DNA of 64,000 nucleotides from the IMG/VR virus record IMGVR_UViG_3300046008_000242, positions 121,363-185,362 of that record; one strand, 5' to 3'. The translations under genes were made by a program, and so were the position numbers. This document shows, one piece after another, positions 17,298 to 24,707 of this stretch; the stretch's first letter is position 1; each line of letters opens with the position of its first letter. Below the pieces are notes generated by a model that ran no database searches, was not told where the DNA came from, and saw only the letters and a program-made list of their open reading frames with translations. Origin of the DNA: a virus.

Positions 17298-17393
17298 AGA
17301 CTATGTCGATCCTTTGAGTTATATCCGTTACTGTCATTTAGTTTATTTTAATATACTAAGTGTCTTCCTCGACTTTATTATACATCATTTAAC

Positions 17394-17624
17394 ATGAACC
17401 AAGACACTATAACAAGGAAGATAGAAAACTGTATTAGACGTAAAGTGTTGTTCGAACTATCTTACAATAAAGAGAACACTTATGTCACTATCGATACAGA
17501 TATCCATAAGAATGATTTATCGATATTCGACATAAAAGAATTCGATATCTGGATGAAACAAAAGAACATAATATATGAACCAACAATTTCTGAAACAGAG
17601 TACCTAACCATTATAATAAAATGA
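17394..17624 (+). CDS. Hypothetical early protein (76 aa)
   Basis: The first gene after the promoter array. MNQDTITRKIENCIRRKVLF is helical and basic, followed by an acidic alpha/beta part. It ends with an ATGA overlap on the next gene. The ribosome site is weak. No family recognised; position directly behind strong early promoters suggests a host-takeover role (inference). Confidence 0.55.
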   Translation: MNQDTITRKIENCIRRKVLFELSYNKENTYVTIDTDIHKNDLSIFDIKEFDIWMKQKNIIYEPTISETEYLTIIIK

Positions 17625-17812
17625 AAGAAGAACAAGACTTAACATTATTGAAAAACGCAAAATCAATTTTAGAAGATACAATTCGATGTATCGACATGGA
17701 TTCAAATCTAGTTAGTTTTGAATTAAAAACATCTAAACTTAAAATTGTTAGAGCATTAGATTATCTGGATGAACTAGAAGAAAGAATGAGATTAGGAGAA
17801 ACAAATGTTTGA
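17621..17812 (+). CDS. Hypothetical early helical protein (63 aa)
   Basis: An almost entirely alpha-helical, acidic small protein (LLKNAKSILEDTIRCIDMD, LDYLDELEERMRLGE), possibly a two-helix coiled coil. Coupled to both neighbours by overlaps (4 bases upstream, 8 downstream). Function unknown. Confidence 0.55.
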   Translation: MKEEQDLTLLKNAKSILEDTIRCIDMDSNLVSFELKTSKLKIVRALDYLDELEERMRLGETNV

Positions 17813-18161
17813 TTTAACAGGAATAAATGATATGAATTCATGTTTTAATGAGAAAACTGGTCAATTTATAGATCCAAATTTCGATAGACATGATGATAGA
17901 CCATGGGATTATGAATTTACAGCAGATAGAGCTAGATTTATCTCTAATCGATATAATGATAAGATTAAACAATTTGTTGGATATTGGTTGTTTCAAATCA
18001 AGAAGAAAGCTGGCGAGGGTAAGCGAAGTTGTTCGTTCAAATACTTTTATAAAGGTGGATATGCTTACCAGAAAGAATCTCTTAACAGATTATTGGAATT
18101 GGGATATCTGGTTCGTTCCGTCAAAGAACCAGATGGTATTAGAATAATTGTAACATGGTGA
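17805..18161 (+). CDS. Hypothetical early protein (118 aa)
   Basis: Starts MFDLTGINDMNSCFNEKTG after TTAGGAGAAACAA, a strong ribosome site. The central part (FVGYWLFQIKKKAGEGKRSCSFKYFYKGGY) is basic with aromatic residues, then an amphipathic helix and a DGIRIIVTW end, reminiscent of a small winged-helix DNA-binding fold. That reading is tentative. Confidence 0.55.
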   Translation: MFDLTGINDMNSCFNEKTGQFIDPNFDRHDDRPWDYEFTADRARFISNRYNDKIKQFVGYWLFQIKKKAGEGKRSCSFKYFYKGGYAYQKESLNRLLELGYLVRSVKEPDGIRIIVTW

Positions 18162-18166
18162 AATAT

Positions 18167-18730
18167 ATGAAAGGTTTAAATGTTGTTATCAATTCTAGAT
18201 TACTACAAGAAAGAACATCTGATGAAACTTACGGGGAATGGTATTCCGAATATAAAAATACATTGGCGAAAATTAAATTTACAGAATCTGCTCCTGATGT
18301 TGTTACGTCATTAGATGTTTCTGTAGGAGATAAACTCTATATTGTATGGATAGAATGGTCGTCTGGGGATTCATTTGGGACTTCCATTAGAGGAAATGTT
18401 GAGACATTGGGTGTTTTCAAGGACGAACAATATGCCTTGCGATTTTCGGAATTTGTTAAACAAACTGATGAAATAGAAGAATCGTTAAGATTATCATCTT
18501 CAACAATAAGTGTTCAATATCTTAGAGATAAATTTAAAAAGGAATTCCCTAAATTTGATAATGTTGAAATCAATTTAGTTGATAACAATAAACTATATTC
18601 TTGGGATAACGGATGGAGATTGACGTATAAAACAGAATGTGGTCAATCTATTGAATTTAGATATTTTCCATGGGTTGGTTATTTTGAAACATTAGAAGAT
18701 GTTAATGTCGATTATAAACACATTACATAA
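18167..18730 (+). CDS. Hypothetical early protein (187 aa)
   Basis: The ATG at 18167 has GGTGA 5 bases upstream; an in-frame ATG at 18155 has no ribosome site. VGDKLYIVWIEWSSGDSFGTSIRGNVETLGVF followed by YALRFSEFVKQ resembles small phage proteins with a beta-sheet domain that are of unknown function. It is the last gene of the early operon and is followed by a terminator facing the converging fibre operon. Confidence 0.6.
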   Translation: MKGLNVVINSRLLQERTSDETYGEWYSEYKNTLAKIKFTESAPDVVTSLDVSVGDKLYIVWIEWSSGDSFGTSIRGNVETLGVFKDEQYALRFSEFVKQTDEIEESLRLSSSTISVQYLRDKFKKEFPKFDNVEINLVDNNKLYSWDNGWRLTYKTECGQSIEFRYFPWVGYFETLEDVNVDYKHIT

Positions 18731-18732
18731 TA

Positions 18733-18766
18733 AAACTGGATAACGTATTATTATCCAGTTTAGTGT
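18733..18766. terminator. Bidirectional terminator between converging operons
   Basis: AAACTGGATAA and TTATCCAGTTT form an 11-bp stem around CGTATTA, flanked by A-rich and T-rich sequence on the two sides. It lies between the stop at 18730 (plus) and the stop at 18771 (minus). Confidence 0.8.
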
Positions 18767-18770
18767 AATT

Positions 18771-20358
18771 TTATGTGGTTGTTGCGTCCGTTATAATTCC
18801 AAGTGTGGCTAGTGTCGACAACAGTGATGTCAAGGCGGCACCAGATGATTTTGACCCTGTAACAGAGGGTGGTGTGCTTGGAATTAGTGGAATTGTATTT
18901 GTTGAAAGGTTGTTATTTACTCTTGAATAAAATGTCGTTTTTCCCGTTGTTTGATTTACATGACCATTCACGGCGTATCTTGAAATATCTCCACTAAAAC
19001 TAGGGTTTCCGTAACCTATAATGACACCTGATCCTCCTGACCAAGCTGGTGATACAAACAGTCCGACAGCTCCAGACATATCAGTTATCTGCATCCAGCG
19101 ATTTGTCCTAAGATAACCATCAAACCCAAAATTATCTGATTCAAACTTCGATGCCACTGTCTGTCCTTCTAGCTTTCTAACTACAAGTGATGCGGTTTTG
19201 ACCAAATTATTTGATACAACACTAGCTTGTGGATAGTTAGGCATACTGGTAAGCCCGACTATCTTTCCTATCTGCGCACCTAATTGTTCTCTTTCGGTTG
19301 CATTCACATGATTACCATCGTACGCATTATCTCGACTAAGAATATCTTCGTAACTACCTAACACCGAAAACGAATCCAAGAACATATTGTTTCGAGATTC
19401 GGCAATGTTTTTAATTGCTTGCCCTTCTTGGAAAGAAGGAGCATTGACTTTAGATAACCCAGCATCTATAACACCTGCTGTTGGTGCAATAAACAAGTAA
19501 TCTGAACCCGTCCATCCAGCATCGAATCTACTTAAAAGGACATTAAGACCATTACTCGTATCATTTATTAATGTGGCATTACCTTCTCTCATGTGATAAG
19601 TAGTTAAATCTGGAGCAATGTCCTGATAAAACTTTGTTAAAATTGCGGCTGGTGCAGATAGCGCGTTGACTAGACTTAATCCACCTACGGATAGTTGAAC
19701 TAAACAAACACCAGAAACAAGGGTGTTAACATATCCACAAGTCAATACGGGAACTACTCCGCTGACCGCAGTGATTTTAATGCGTCTAGCAACCACAGCA
19801 CCTACCGTAACTGTAGCAATTTGCAAATCTGGTGTAGCGTTACTTAGGTTGAATGTCCCAACTGTCGTCTGCACTACACCAGCATTGTCTACCAATTCAA
19901 CCAGAGCAGTACCTAATCCAACACCTTTCGCCAAGTAAGCCGTGAATTTTGTCCCAGTCATTGCGCTTCCAGAAGCTCCAAATGTGGCTGTTGCATTTGC
20001 TGACAATTCCCTATGACTCCCAATTGCCCAATACGCATAACTACTTACGGTAGTCACCGTTCCCGTTGATGAATCCATGGATATTCCACCTAAAGACGAT
20101 GTTCCGTCGCCGATTTGTGACCCTGCATAACCCACTACTCCAAAAGTATCTTTTAGGTTTCTTGAAATTGTTGTTGAACCAAAACCTGCAACAGAATCGC
20201 CAAATGTAAAGATAGTTGCCTGTGCGATAGTTCCGTTCACTATTTTATAAATCTTTTTATAAAACTTATTTTGGCTGTAAGTTAAATTGTCAACACCCCC
20301 CCCCATTCACGGAGTTGAGAGATTTCAATGATGCGATGTTGATTAAATTTTTATTCAT
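18771..20358 (-). pseudogene. SGNH/GDSL-hydrolase tail-fibre protein C, frameshifted at a G9 tract
   Basis: The true start is the ATG at 20358, which encodes the same leader as gene B (MNKNLINIASLKSLNSVN). It runs into nine G (plus-strand C at 20296-20304) and stops two codons later at TGA. Eight G would join it to the 511-aa downstream frame. That frame has block I TFGDSVAG, a degenerate block III (HMREGNATL) and block V DGNHVNA, then a beta-rich C-terminal domain of about 150 residues. An ATG embedded in the tract can still start the downstream frame without the leader. The tract sits exactly where B has seven in-frame G. Confidence 0.75.
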
Positions 20359-20402
20359 GTTAATTCCTTGTTAAAACGTTTATATAATTTACAATAATTT
20401 GA

Positions 20403-21549
20403 TTATATACCTAAATCTAAAATTGCTTTGGCTAGTTTATACACCAAGAACTCATGCCCTTCCGTTGTAGGGTGAGTTCCATCAGAAAGCACATACAAGT
20501 CGCAGTTTCCAACGCCAGTTGTAGTACCGACTCTACCTGTACCTGTCAACCAAGAACCTGTTACTACGTTATCTGTGTTATCTCCCATGCTATCTATAAA
20601 ATAAACACCTTTACTATGTGATAAGCTCTTTAATGCGCTATTTAAACTAAGTCTAGTGGAGCGGCTTGGTGACCAAGGTGACAACACAACAATCTTTGCC
20701 GCCGCTTTCCCATTAGTCTTAATATAGTCAATACATAAACCTGCTTCATCGATGATTGCAGCGTCGGTATTCGCTGTATCGTTTATACCGTTTGCGATAA
20801 TATACACATCAGCGGAAATTAAATCGGCGGGCAGTCTGTCGCGTAATTTTATTTTTGGAGTAGGCGCGGCAATATATCCTGTTGCGCCTACACCTGATGA
20901 AAATATACAAGCCCCTAAGATTCTCCCTAGATTAGCGGCATACCCATCAACATTACTTTGACTTGAGCCACCTTCTGTAAAAGAATCGCCAAAAATCTGA
21001 ATGGTCGGGTTTGTATTAGCGAATTTACCAATTGAATCTGTAGGTGATATATTTATTCCACCGAAAAACGTATTGCCTGCACATTCAATAGTGATATGTC
21101 TGTTTGCTCTACTTCCTAAGTCTACAAGCGTGTAATAAAGGCTACCGTTTGACGGGTATGAAGTTGTCGATGTGCTTATAAGAAGTCCATCAACTAGAAC
21201 TCTAATCGCGGCAGACGAACCCATCCCCTTTGTGTAAAATTCAAATTGTTGTCCATCAAAAACAAAATCTATAGTAGTTTGCCTGTATTGAATTTCCATA
21301 ATTAACACCCTGAGCTTTGTAAAAATTATAGTCGGGATAAGTTCCTCCCGCAACCACCATCGGAGCTGATATTGAGAATACGCTCGAAGATGGAGGAATC
21401 AATACTTTGTTTGCGATAACACTGGCAGCACCCGCAGTACCAAGTGTTATTGTTCCGTAGCCGGACAAGGGTTTGATTGGGAACATTTTATCAAATAACT
21501 TAATATGGTTGGGTCTCATTATATAATGATTGATTAAATTTTTATTCAT
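20403..21549 (-). pseudogene. SGNH/GDSL-hydrolase tail-fibre protein D, frameshifted
   Basis: The ATG at 21549 encodes MNKNLINHYIMRPNHIKLF and a beta-rich N-terminal region that stops at 21256. A +1 shift near 21270, equal to one T less in TTTT, joins NYYRF to VFDGQQFEFYTKG. The rest carries block I IFGDSFTEGG, block III ANGINDT and block V DGTHPTTEGH. The domain order equals gene A (N-terminal beta domain, then hydrolase at the C-terminus), and the two share TGTGRV/TGTGK...GNSDLYVSSDGTHP-like phrases. Inactive as written unless frameshifting or a base error is involved. Confidence 0.75.
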
Positions 21550-21622
21550 GTTAATTCCTTGTTAGAATGTATATTCTTTTATATGTACGGCAATACTTTG
21601 TCTTTTATGCTTATCGCAGCAG

Positions 21623-21916
21623 TTATTCTTGCGATTCCCACGCTAAAACAGGCAATTCAGCTTCAATTTCTTGCCATGTCGTAGCCGTTGAAGCGTAAAA
21701 TGCTTGCCACGTTGCATCGTATAGCATTTGGAATGTAAGGGCTTCTTGCTGCCATACTGGGTTTGTTGAACTAAGCAACATGGTGACTTCTTGAATATCC
21801 ATGTCTTTTTCTTTTGCGAATGCAATTAGTCTTTGTTCAACCAGCGTCGCAAGAGCTACATAGGCAGGTTCAGGTGCTGTAGGAATGTAATCGTCTGCTA
21901 AATATGTTTGTCCCAT
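21623..21916 (-). CDS. Putative tail-fibre assembly or accessory protein (97 aa)
   Basis: A helical, acidic protein (MGQTYLADDYIPTAPEPAYV, LVEQRLIAFAKEKDMDIQEV, YDATWQAFYASTATTWQEIE). Length, composition and position directly beside fibre genes resemble small tail-fibre assembly proteins. The similarity is general, not a family match. GGAGAATACAAC precedes the ATG. Confidence 0.5.
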   Translation of the reverse strand: MGQTYLADDYIPTAPEPAYVALATLVEQRLIAFAKEKDMDIQEVTMLLSSTNPVWQQEALTFQMLYDATWQAFYASTATTWQEIEAELPVLAWESQE

Positions 21917-21928
21917 GTTGTATTCTCC

Positions 21929-22604
21929 TTAGCCGCAGGTTCTAAGTGTGACAGTGTAGCTAAGTAATTGTAGCGTGTCGGATGCCGTTCCTGCCGCTAG
22001 TCCTGACGTGACAGTCAGGTATTGGTCTGTGGTGTTTAATGGCGAAGGAATGGTTGTGGGGAAATCGATATTGTTAGTGTTGTCTAGCCATTTTCTTAGG
22101 GTTGTATTTGAGATAGACTCTAAAAACCTACGCTCATTTGAAACTCTGTTGGCGGCAGGTACACCGCCAATCGCGGAAACAATGGTGTCTGCGCCTGACG
22201 CGCTAGTGCCAAGTCTGTACCTAACCATGTTTGATGCAACAGGACTTGCTGTATTTGGCTTGCTGATATACGTTTCGATTAAAATTCTATCGCCAATTTG
22301 AAACAATCCCGCAGGAATTTTGCAAGTCGTTGCTGGTGAATCAATTAAAAGCGTGGTTTCGCCTGTAGCTGTTGCGCCGTTTATTGCCGTTTGCGCTCCT
22401 AACTTAATTACTGTTACTTGACCACCAACGGCTCTCCACCGCACACCATCGCTATACCACTCACTGCCACTCACTGCCACCCATGCCAATATCAGTGAAC
22501 AGAAATCTATCAACATAAGCCTTAACAGTTGTCGGGTCAGGGCGTTCAGCCCATGTGCGTATAAATAAACTTCTGCCTTCTGGAAAAATCGTTGTTGTTC
22601 CCAT
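21929..22604 (-). pseudogene. Tail-fibre-region protein broken by a 10-bp tandem duplication
   Basis: The ATG at 22604 (TAATG overlap) encodes MGTTTIFPEGRSLFIRTW...DIGMGGSEW, then stops. A 10-bp unit, plus-strand TCACTGCCAC, is present twice at 22461-22480. Removing one copy joins GGSEW to YSDGVRWRAVGGQ in the downstream frame, which runs to 21929. The restored protein would be about 220 aa, with a DGVRWR-like turn common in phage tail-knob proteins and a beta-sandwich C-terminal part. The break cannot be a homopolymer miscall. Confidence 0.7.
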
Positions 22605-22999
22605 TACGCACCCACCGTAATTCTAAGATTAGCGGCTGATAACGCTGATGCACCACCATACGTTGCACTTGAGATAATACAAAACACATACGCCCATTGC
22701 TGCGTTGACGTTGCGCCTGTCGTATCTTTAACAGCAGAACCAGCAGGTGACGCACCTAATACAGACGTAGCGAATTTAACGCCGTTGCCGATTGCAGGGG
22801 TAACTGATTCGTTACTACCATACCAATCAATTGTCACACTCGCCGTACCAGTACCTGTGAATGTGGCTGTTGCTTGAAGTGTGGGGTTTGATTTAGGTAA
22901 CGAAGTTGTAATTGAACTTATTGAACCAGTTGTGGTTGTGGAAAATGTTAATGGAACGGTTGTTCCTGAAATACTATTGACATTATTGTTTGCAATCAT
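22604..22999 (-). CDS. Putative tail-fibre accessory beta protein (131 aa)
   Basis: Ser/Thr-rich beta protein: SISGTTVPLTFSTTTTG..., then ATATFTGTGTASVTIDWYGSNES and WAYVFCIISSATYGGASALSAANLRI. This pattern is typical of small Ig-like or jelly-roll fibre components. It overlaps its upstream (ATGA) and downstream (TAATG) neighbours, which supports co-translation. Function inferred from context. Confidence 0.55.
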   Translation of the reverse strand: MIANNNVNSISGTTVPLTFSTTTTGSISSITTSLPKSNPTLQATATFTGTGTASVTIDWYGSNESVTPAIGNGVKFATSVLGASPAGSAVKDTTGATSTQQWAYVFCIISSATYGGASALSAANLRITVGA

Positions 23000-23260
23000 G
23001 CAATCACCGCAGTTAATAAACCAGCATTTGAATTTACTACCAATTTATACCAACCATCTGTTAATGGATCTAATTGGTAAATTTCATTAGAAGAAATTGT
23101 AATCATATTAGAGAAAAATGTGCCATCTAATGAACCATATAAAGTTACATTAAATGTTGAAGTGCCATTAACCTGGATAAACGAGCATGTCCCACCTAAA
23201 AATTTAATGATTTCTTGACCATTTGTCGTCGATTCATTTTTTTAAGAAAAATGTTTTCAT
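22996..23260 (-). pseudogene. Small fibre-operon beta protein, frameshifted at an A7 run
   Basis: The ATG at 23260 gives MKTFFLKK then TGA. Shortening the seven-A run (plus-strand T at 23237-23243) by one gives MKTFFLKNESTTNGQEIIKF and a continuous ~87-aa protein, continuing CSFIQVNGTSTFNVTLYGS and ending with LLTAVIA* at 22996. The restored protein is beta-rich like its neighbours. The stop overlaps the next start (ATGA). Confidence 0.6.
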
Positions 23261-23272
23261 GTATATGTCCCT

Positions 23273-23626
23273 TTACTTGAGATTATTCAATTTATACAAT
23301 GTTGAATTGTTTAATGATTGGACTTCATCGATGATGTTTTGGATTTCAGAGTATTCTCCGCATTCTGCTCTATTCGAGTCTATCCATGAACGAACCGTTG
23401 TAATCAACATAATAGGGTCTGTTGGATTAGATACAGTTGGATATTGAGTGATAATTCCAAATCTACCTTGATGATTTTCGGCTAATGAATCCGCTAGATC
23501 GATAATAGAATTGTAGTATTCATCTAATGCTTTATGTTGTGCGTAAGAAGTTGTCTGGAGATGAGCCTGATGGGCTTTGTTTCTTGCATCAAATAACAAA
23601 GCAATTAATTGTGGCATTTTATTCAT
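23273..23626 (-). CDS. DUF5856-like phage protein
   Basis: A 117-aa all-helical protein: LIALLFDARNKAHQAHLQTTSYAQHKALDEYYNSIIDLADSLAE. The HQAHLQT...HKAL...YYN..IDL..S.AE pattern matches the ferritin-like helical DUF5856 family found in many large phages. The His/Glu arrangement hints at a metal-binding four-helix fold, but function is unknown. It is the first gene of the second fibre operon, with a good AAGGGAATTTCC leader. Confidence 0.6.
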   Translation of the reverse strand: MNKMPQLIALLFDARNKAHQAHLQTTSYAQHKALDEYYNSIIDLADSLAENHQGRFGIITQYPTVSNPTDPIMLITTVRSWIDSNRAECGEYSEIQNIIDEVQSLNNSTLYKLNNLK

Positions 23627-23674
23627 GGAAATTCCCTTAATGTATTAGTTTATATTATTTAATTAGAAAATATC

Positions 23675-23702
23675 TTTCGATGATTGAGATAACATTTATA
23701 AT
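23675..23702 (+). promoter_or_regulatory. TTTCGA-box promoter (plus) for the 23750 gene
   Basis: TTTCGA at 23675-23680, a 16-nt spacer containing GAGATAACATT, TATAAT at 23697-23702, then AGAATTTAAGTTGG. The same sequence is seen, mirrored, at four minus-strand sites upstream of single genes. Confidence 0.7.
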
Positions 23703-23749
23703 AGAATTTAAGTTGGAATAATCTAACGAACTTAGAGGATAAATATAAC

Positions 23750-23959
23750 ATGAAACATTTTACAAACTTGAAAGAATTTGAAGAACAATTATCTGAATCT
23801 CAATTAGATTCAATTATGAAATTAATTGAAACTGATGGTTGTTCACACGATTTCCAAATCAAATTGGTTGATTTGTTATATAACATTGGTATCGTGTGGG
23901 AAATTAGTCAAGCATTATATGCGTCTAATTTTATCATGGATGCGAATATAGATAAATAA
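23750..23959 (+). CDS. Hypothetical protein (69 aa)
   Basis: An acidic helical protein (MKHFTNLKEFEEQLSESQLDSIMKLIE) about 45 bases downstream of a TTTCGA-box promoter, with GAGGATAAAT before the ATG. No family recognised. Confidence 0.6.
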   Translation: MKHFTNLKEFEEQLSESQLDSIMKLIETDGCSHDFQIKLVDLLYNIGIVWEISQALYASNFIMDANIDK

Positions 23960-23986
23960 TATCATTAACATTAGGAATATAAAATC

Positions 23987-24457
23987 ATGAGTACATTTGA
24001 ACAATTCAAACAAATTGTTATGAACGAAATCGCTTTGGATCCATCGACTTCTATTAAAATGAAGGATAAGAAGATCGATCCAACTACATTTGGTGAAAAA
24101 TTTGGCGGATCTATTTTAACCAAACTTAAATCAAAAGAAATTAAATCTGGTAATGATTTAGGTAGATTGATGGGAGTCATCGAAGATTATGTTGACGAAG
24201 ATGATAATACGGATGCATATGTTAAGCAAACTGGTGGTAAGATTGTAATCACTTATCCGTTTATTTTAACTCCACCAAATAAAGAATTAGTGGATGATTA
24301 TACAACTGTTATGGACCTATCGCAATATAAACAATTAAAAGCTCATGTATCTGGTATGTGTTCTAAACATGAATACGAAACACCAGCTGAGGTTGGTGTG
24401 AATAAAAGATATGTCTGTATTACGTTCTATCCTAAACGATTACCTGAAGAAGATTAA
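23987..24457 (+). CDS. Hypothetical protein (156 aa)
   Basis: The N-terminal helical part (FEQFKQIVMNEIALDPST) is followed by a basic region, an acidic DEDDNTDAY, and a beta C-terminal part (KIVITYPFIL, NKRYVCITFYPKRL). Second and last gene of a short plus operon that ends at a hairpin terminator. No family recognised. Confidence 0.6.
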   Translation: MSTFEQFKQIVMNEIALDPSTSIKMKDKKIDPTTFGEKFGGSILTKLKSKEIKSGNDLGRLMGVIEDYVDEDDNTDAYVKQTGGKIVITYPFILTPPNKELVDDYTTVMDLSQYKQLKAHVSGMCSKHEYETPAEVGVNKRYVCITFYPKRLPEED

Positions 24458-24460
24458 AAC

Positions 24461-24492
24461 AAAACCGATTAGAATGTTTTCTAATCGGTTTT
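24461..24492 (+). terminator. Hairpin terminator after the 23987 gene
   Basis: AAACCGATTAGA and TCTAATCGGTTT form a 12-bp stem around ATGTTT, followed by TTTCTTT. The 215 bases between here and 24708 hold no convincing gene. Confidence 0.8.
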
Positions 24493-24707
24493 TCTTTAGG
24501 TGATTTAATTGAAATTTAAAATATAATTCCAAAAAGTTAAATCTGAATCATTGATAATTGAACCTATGGGTGGAGTTTCTGAACCAATATATGCATACGG
24601 TTCAGAATTTGCTGTATTAAGATTGTTCACGAAGTTTCACGGTTACGAACGAATGTGGAGCAGATTTCTCTAAGAATCTTAATACATGGTATTTTGTTAA
24701 CAAATAA

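Larger units (their letters stand above)
15590..17390 (+). repeat. Array 1: four repeated promoter/terminator cassettes, essentially non-coding
   Basis: About 1.8 kb holds four degenerate ~400-bp modules in the same orientation. Each has, in order: (a) a leader element ending AATCAACTCTATGTCAT or a mutated form; (b) a stretch with AGATGTCTACTG; (c) a TCATCGAAAGAG block; (d) a sigma70-like promoter with conserved start region TATGATAGACTATGTCGATCC; (e) AT-rich leader; and (f) a hairpin terminator. Only one ORF of reasonable quality (42 codons at 15963) lies inside. The same modules recur inverted at 54140-55761. The layout matches the PeSL (promoter early-stem loop) cassettes described in T4-type phages, here stripped of most genes. 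Confidence 0.8.

Noticed and set aside
15590-17390. CRISPR array
   Set aside because: Repeats are ~400 bp, degenerate and contain promoters and terminators; no short identical direct repeats with equal spacers and no cas genes.
18771-23260. Programmed ribosomal frameshifting in the SGNH genes
   Set aside because: The breaks lack slippery heptamers with downstream pseudoknots and occur at different kinds of runs (G, C, T, A); slippage at DNA level or sequence error explains them better.
24500-24706. Possible small minus-strand coding remnant after the spike gene (LLTKYHVLRFLEKSAPHSFVTV..., then EPYAYIGSETPP...)
   Set aside because: It needs a frame change and a TTG/GTG start, and overlaps the terminator at 24461-24492. 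Protein-like, but not enough support to list as a gene.
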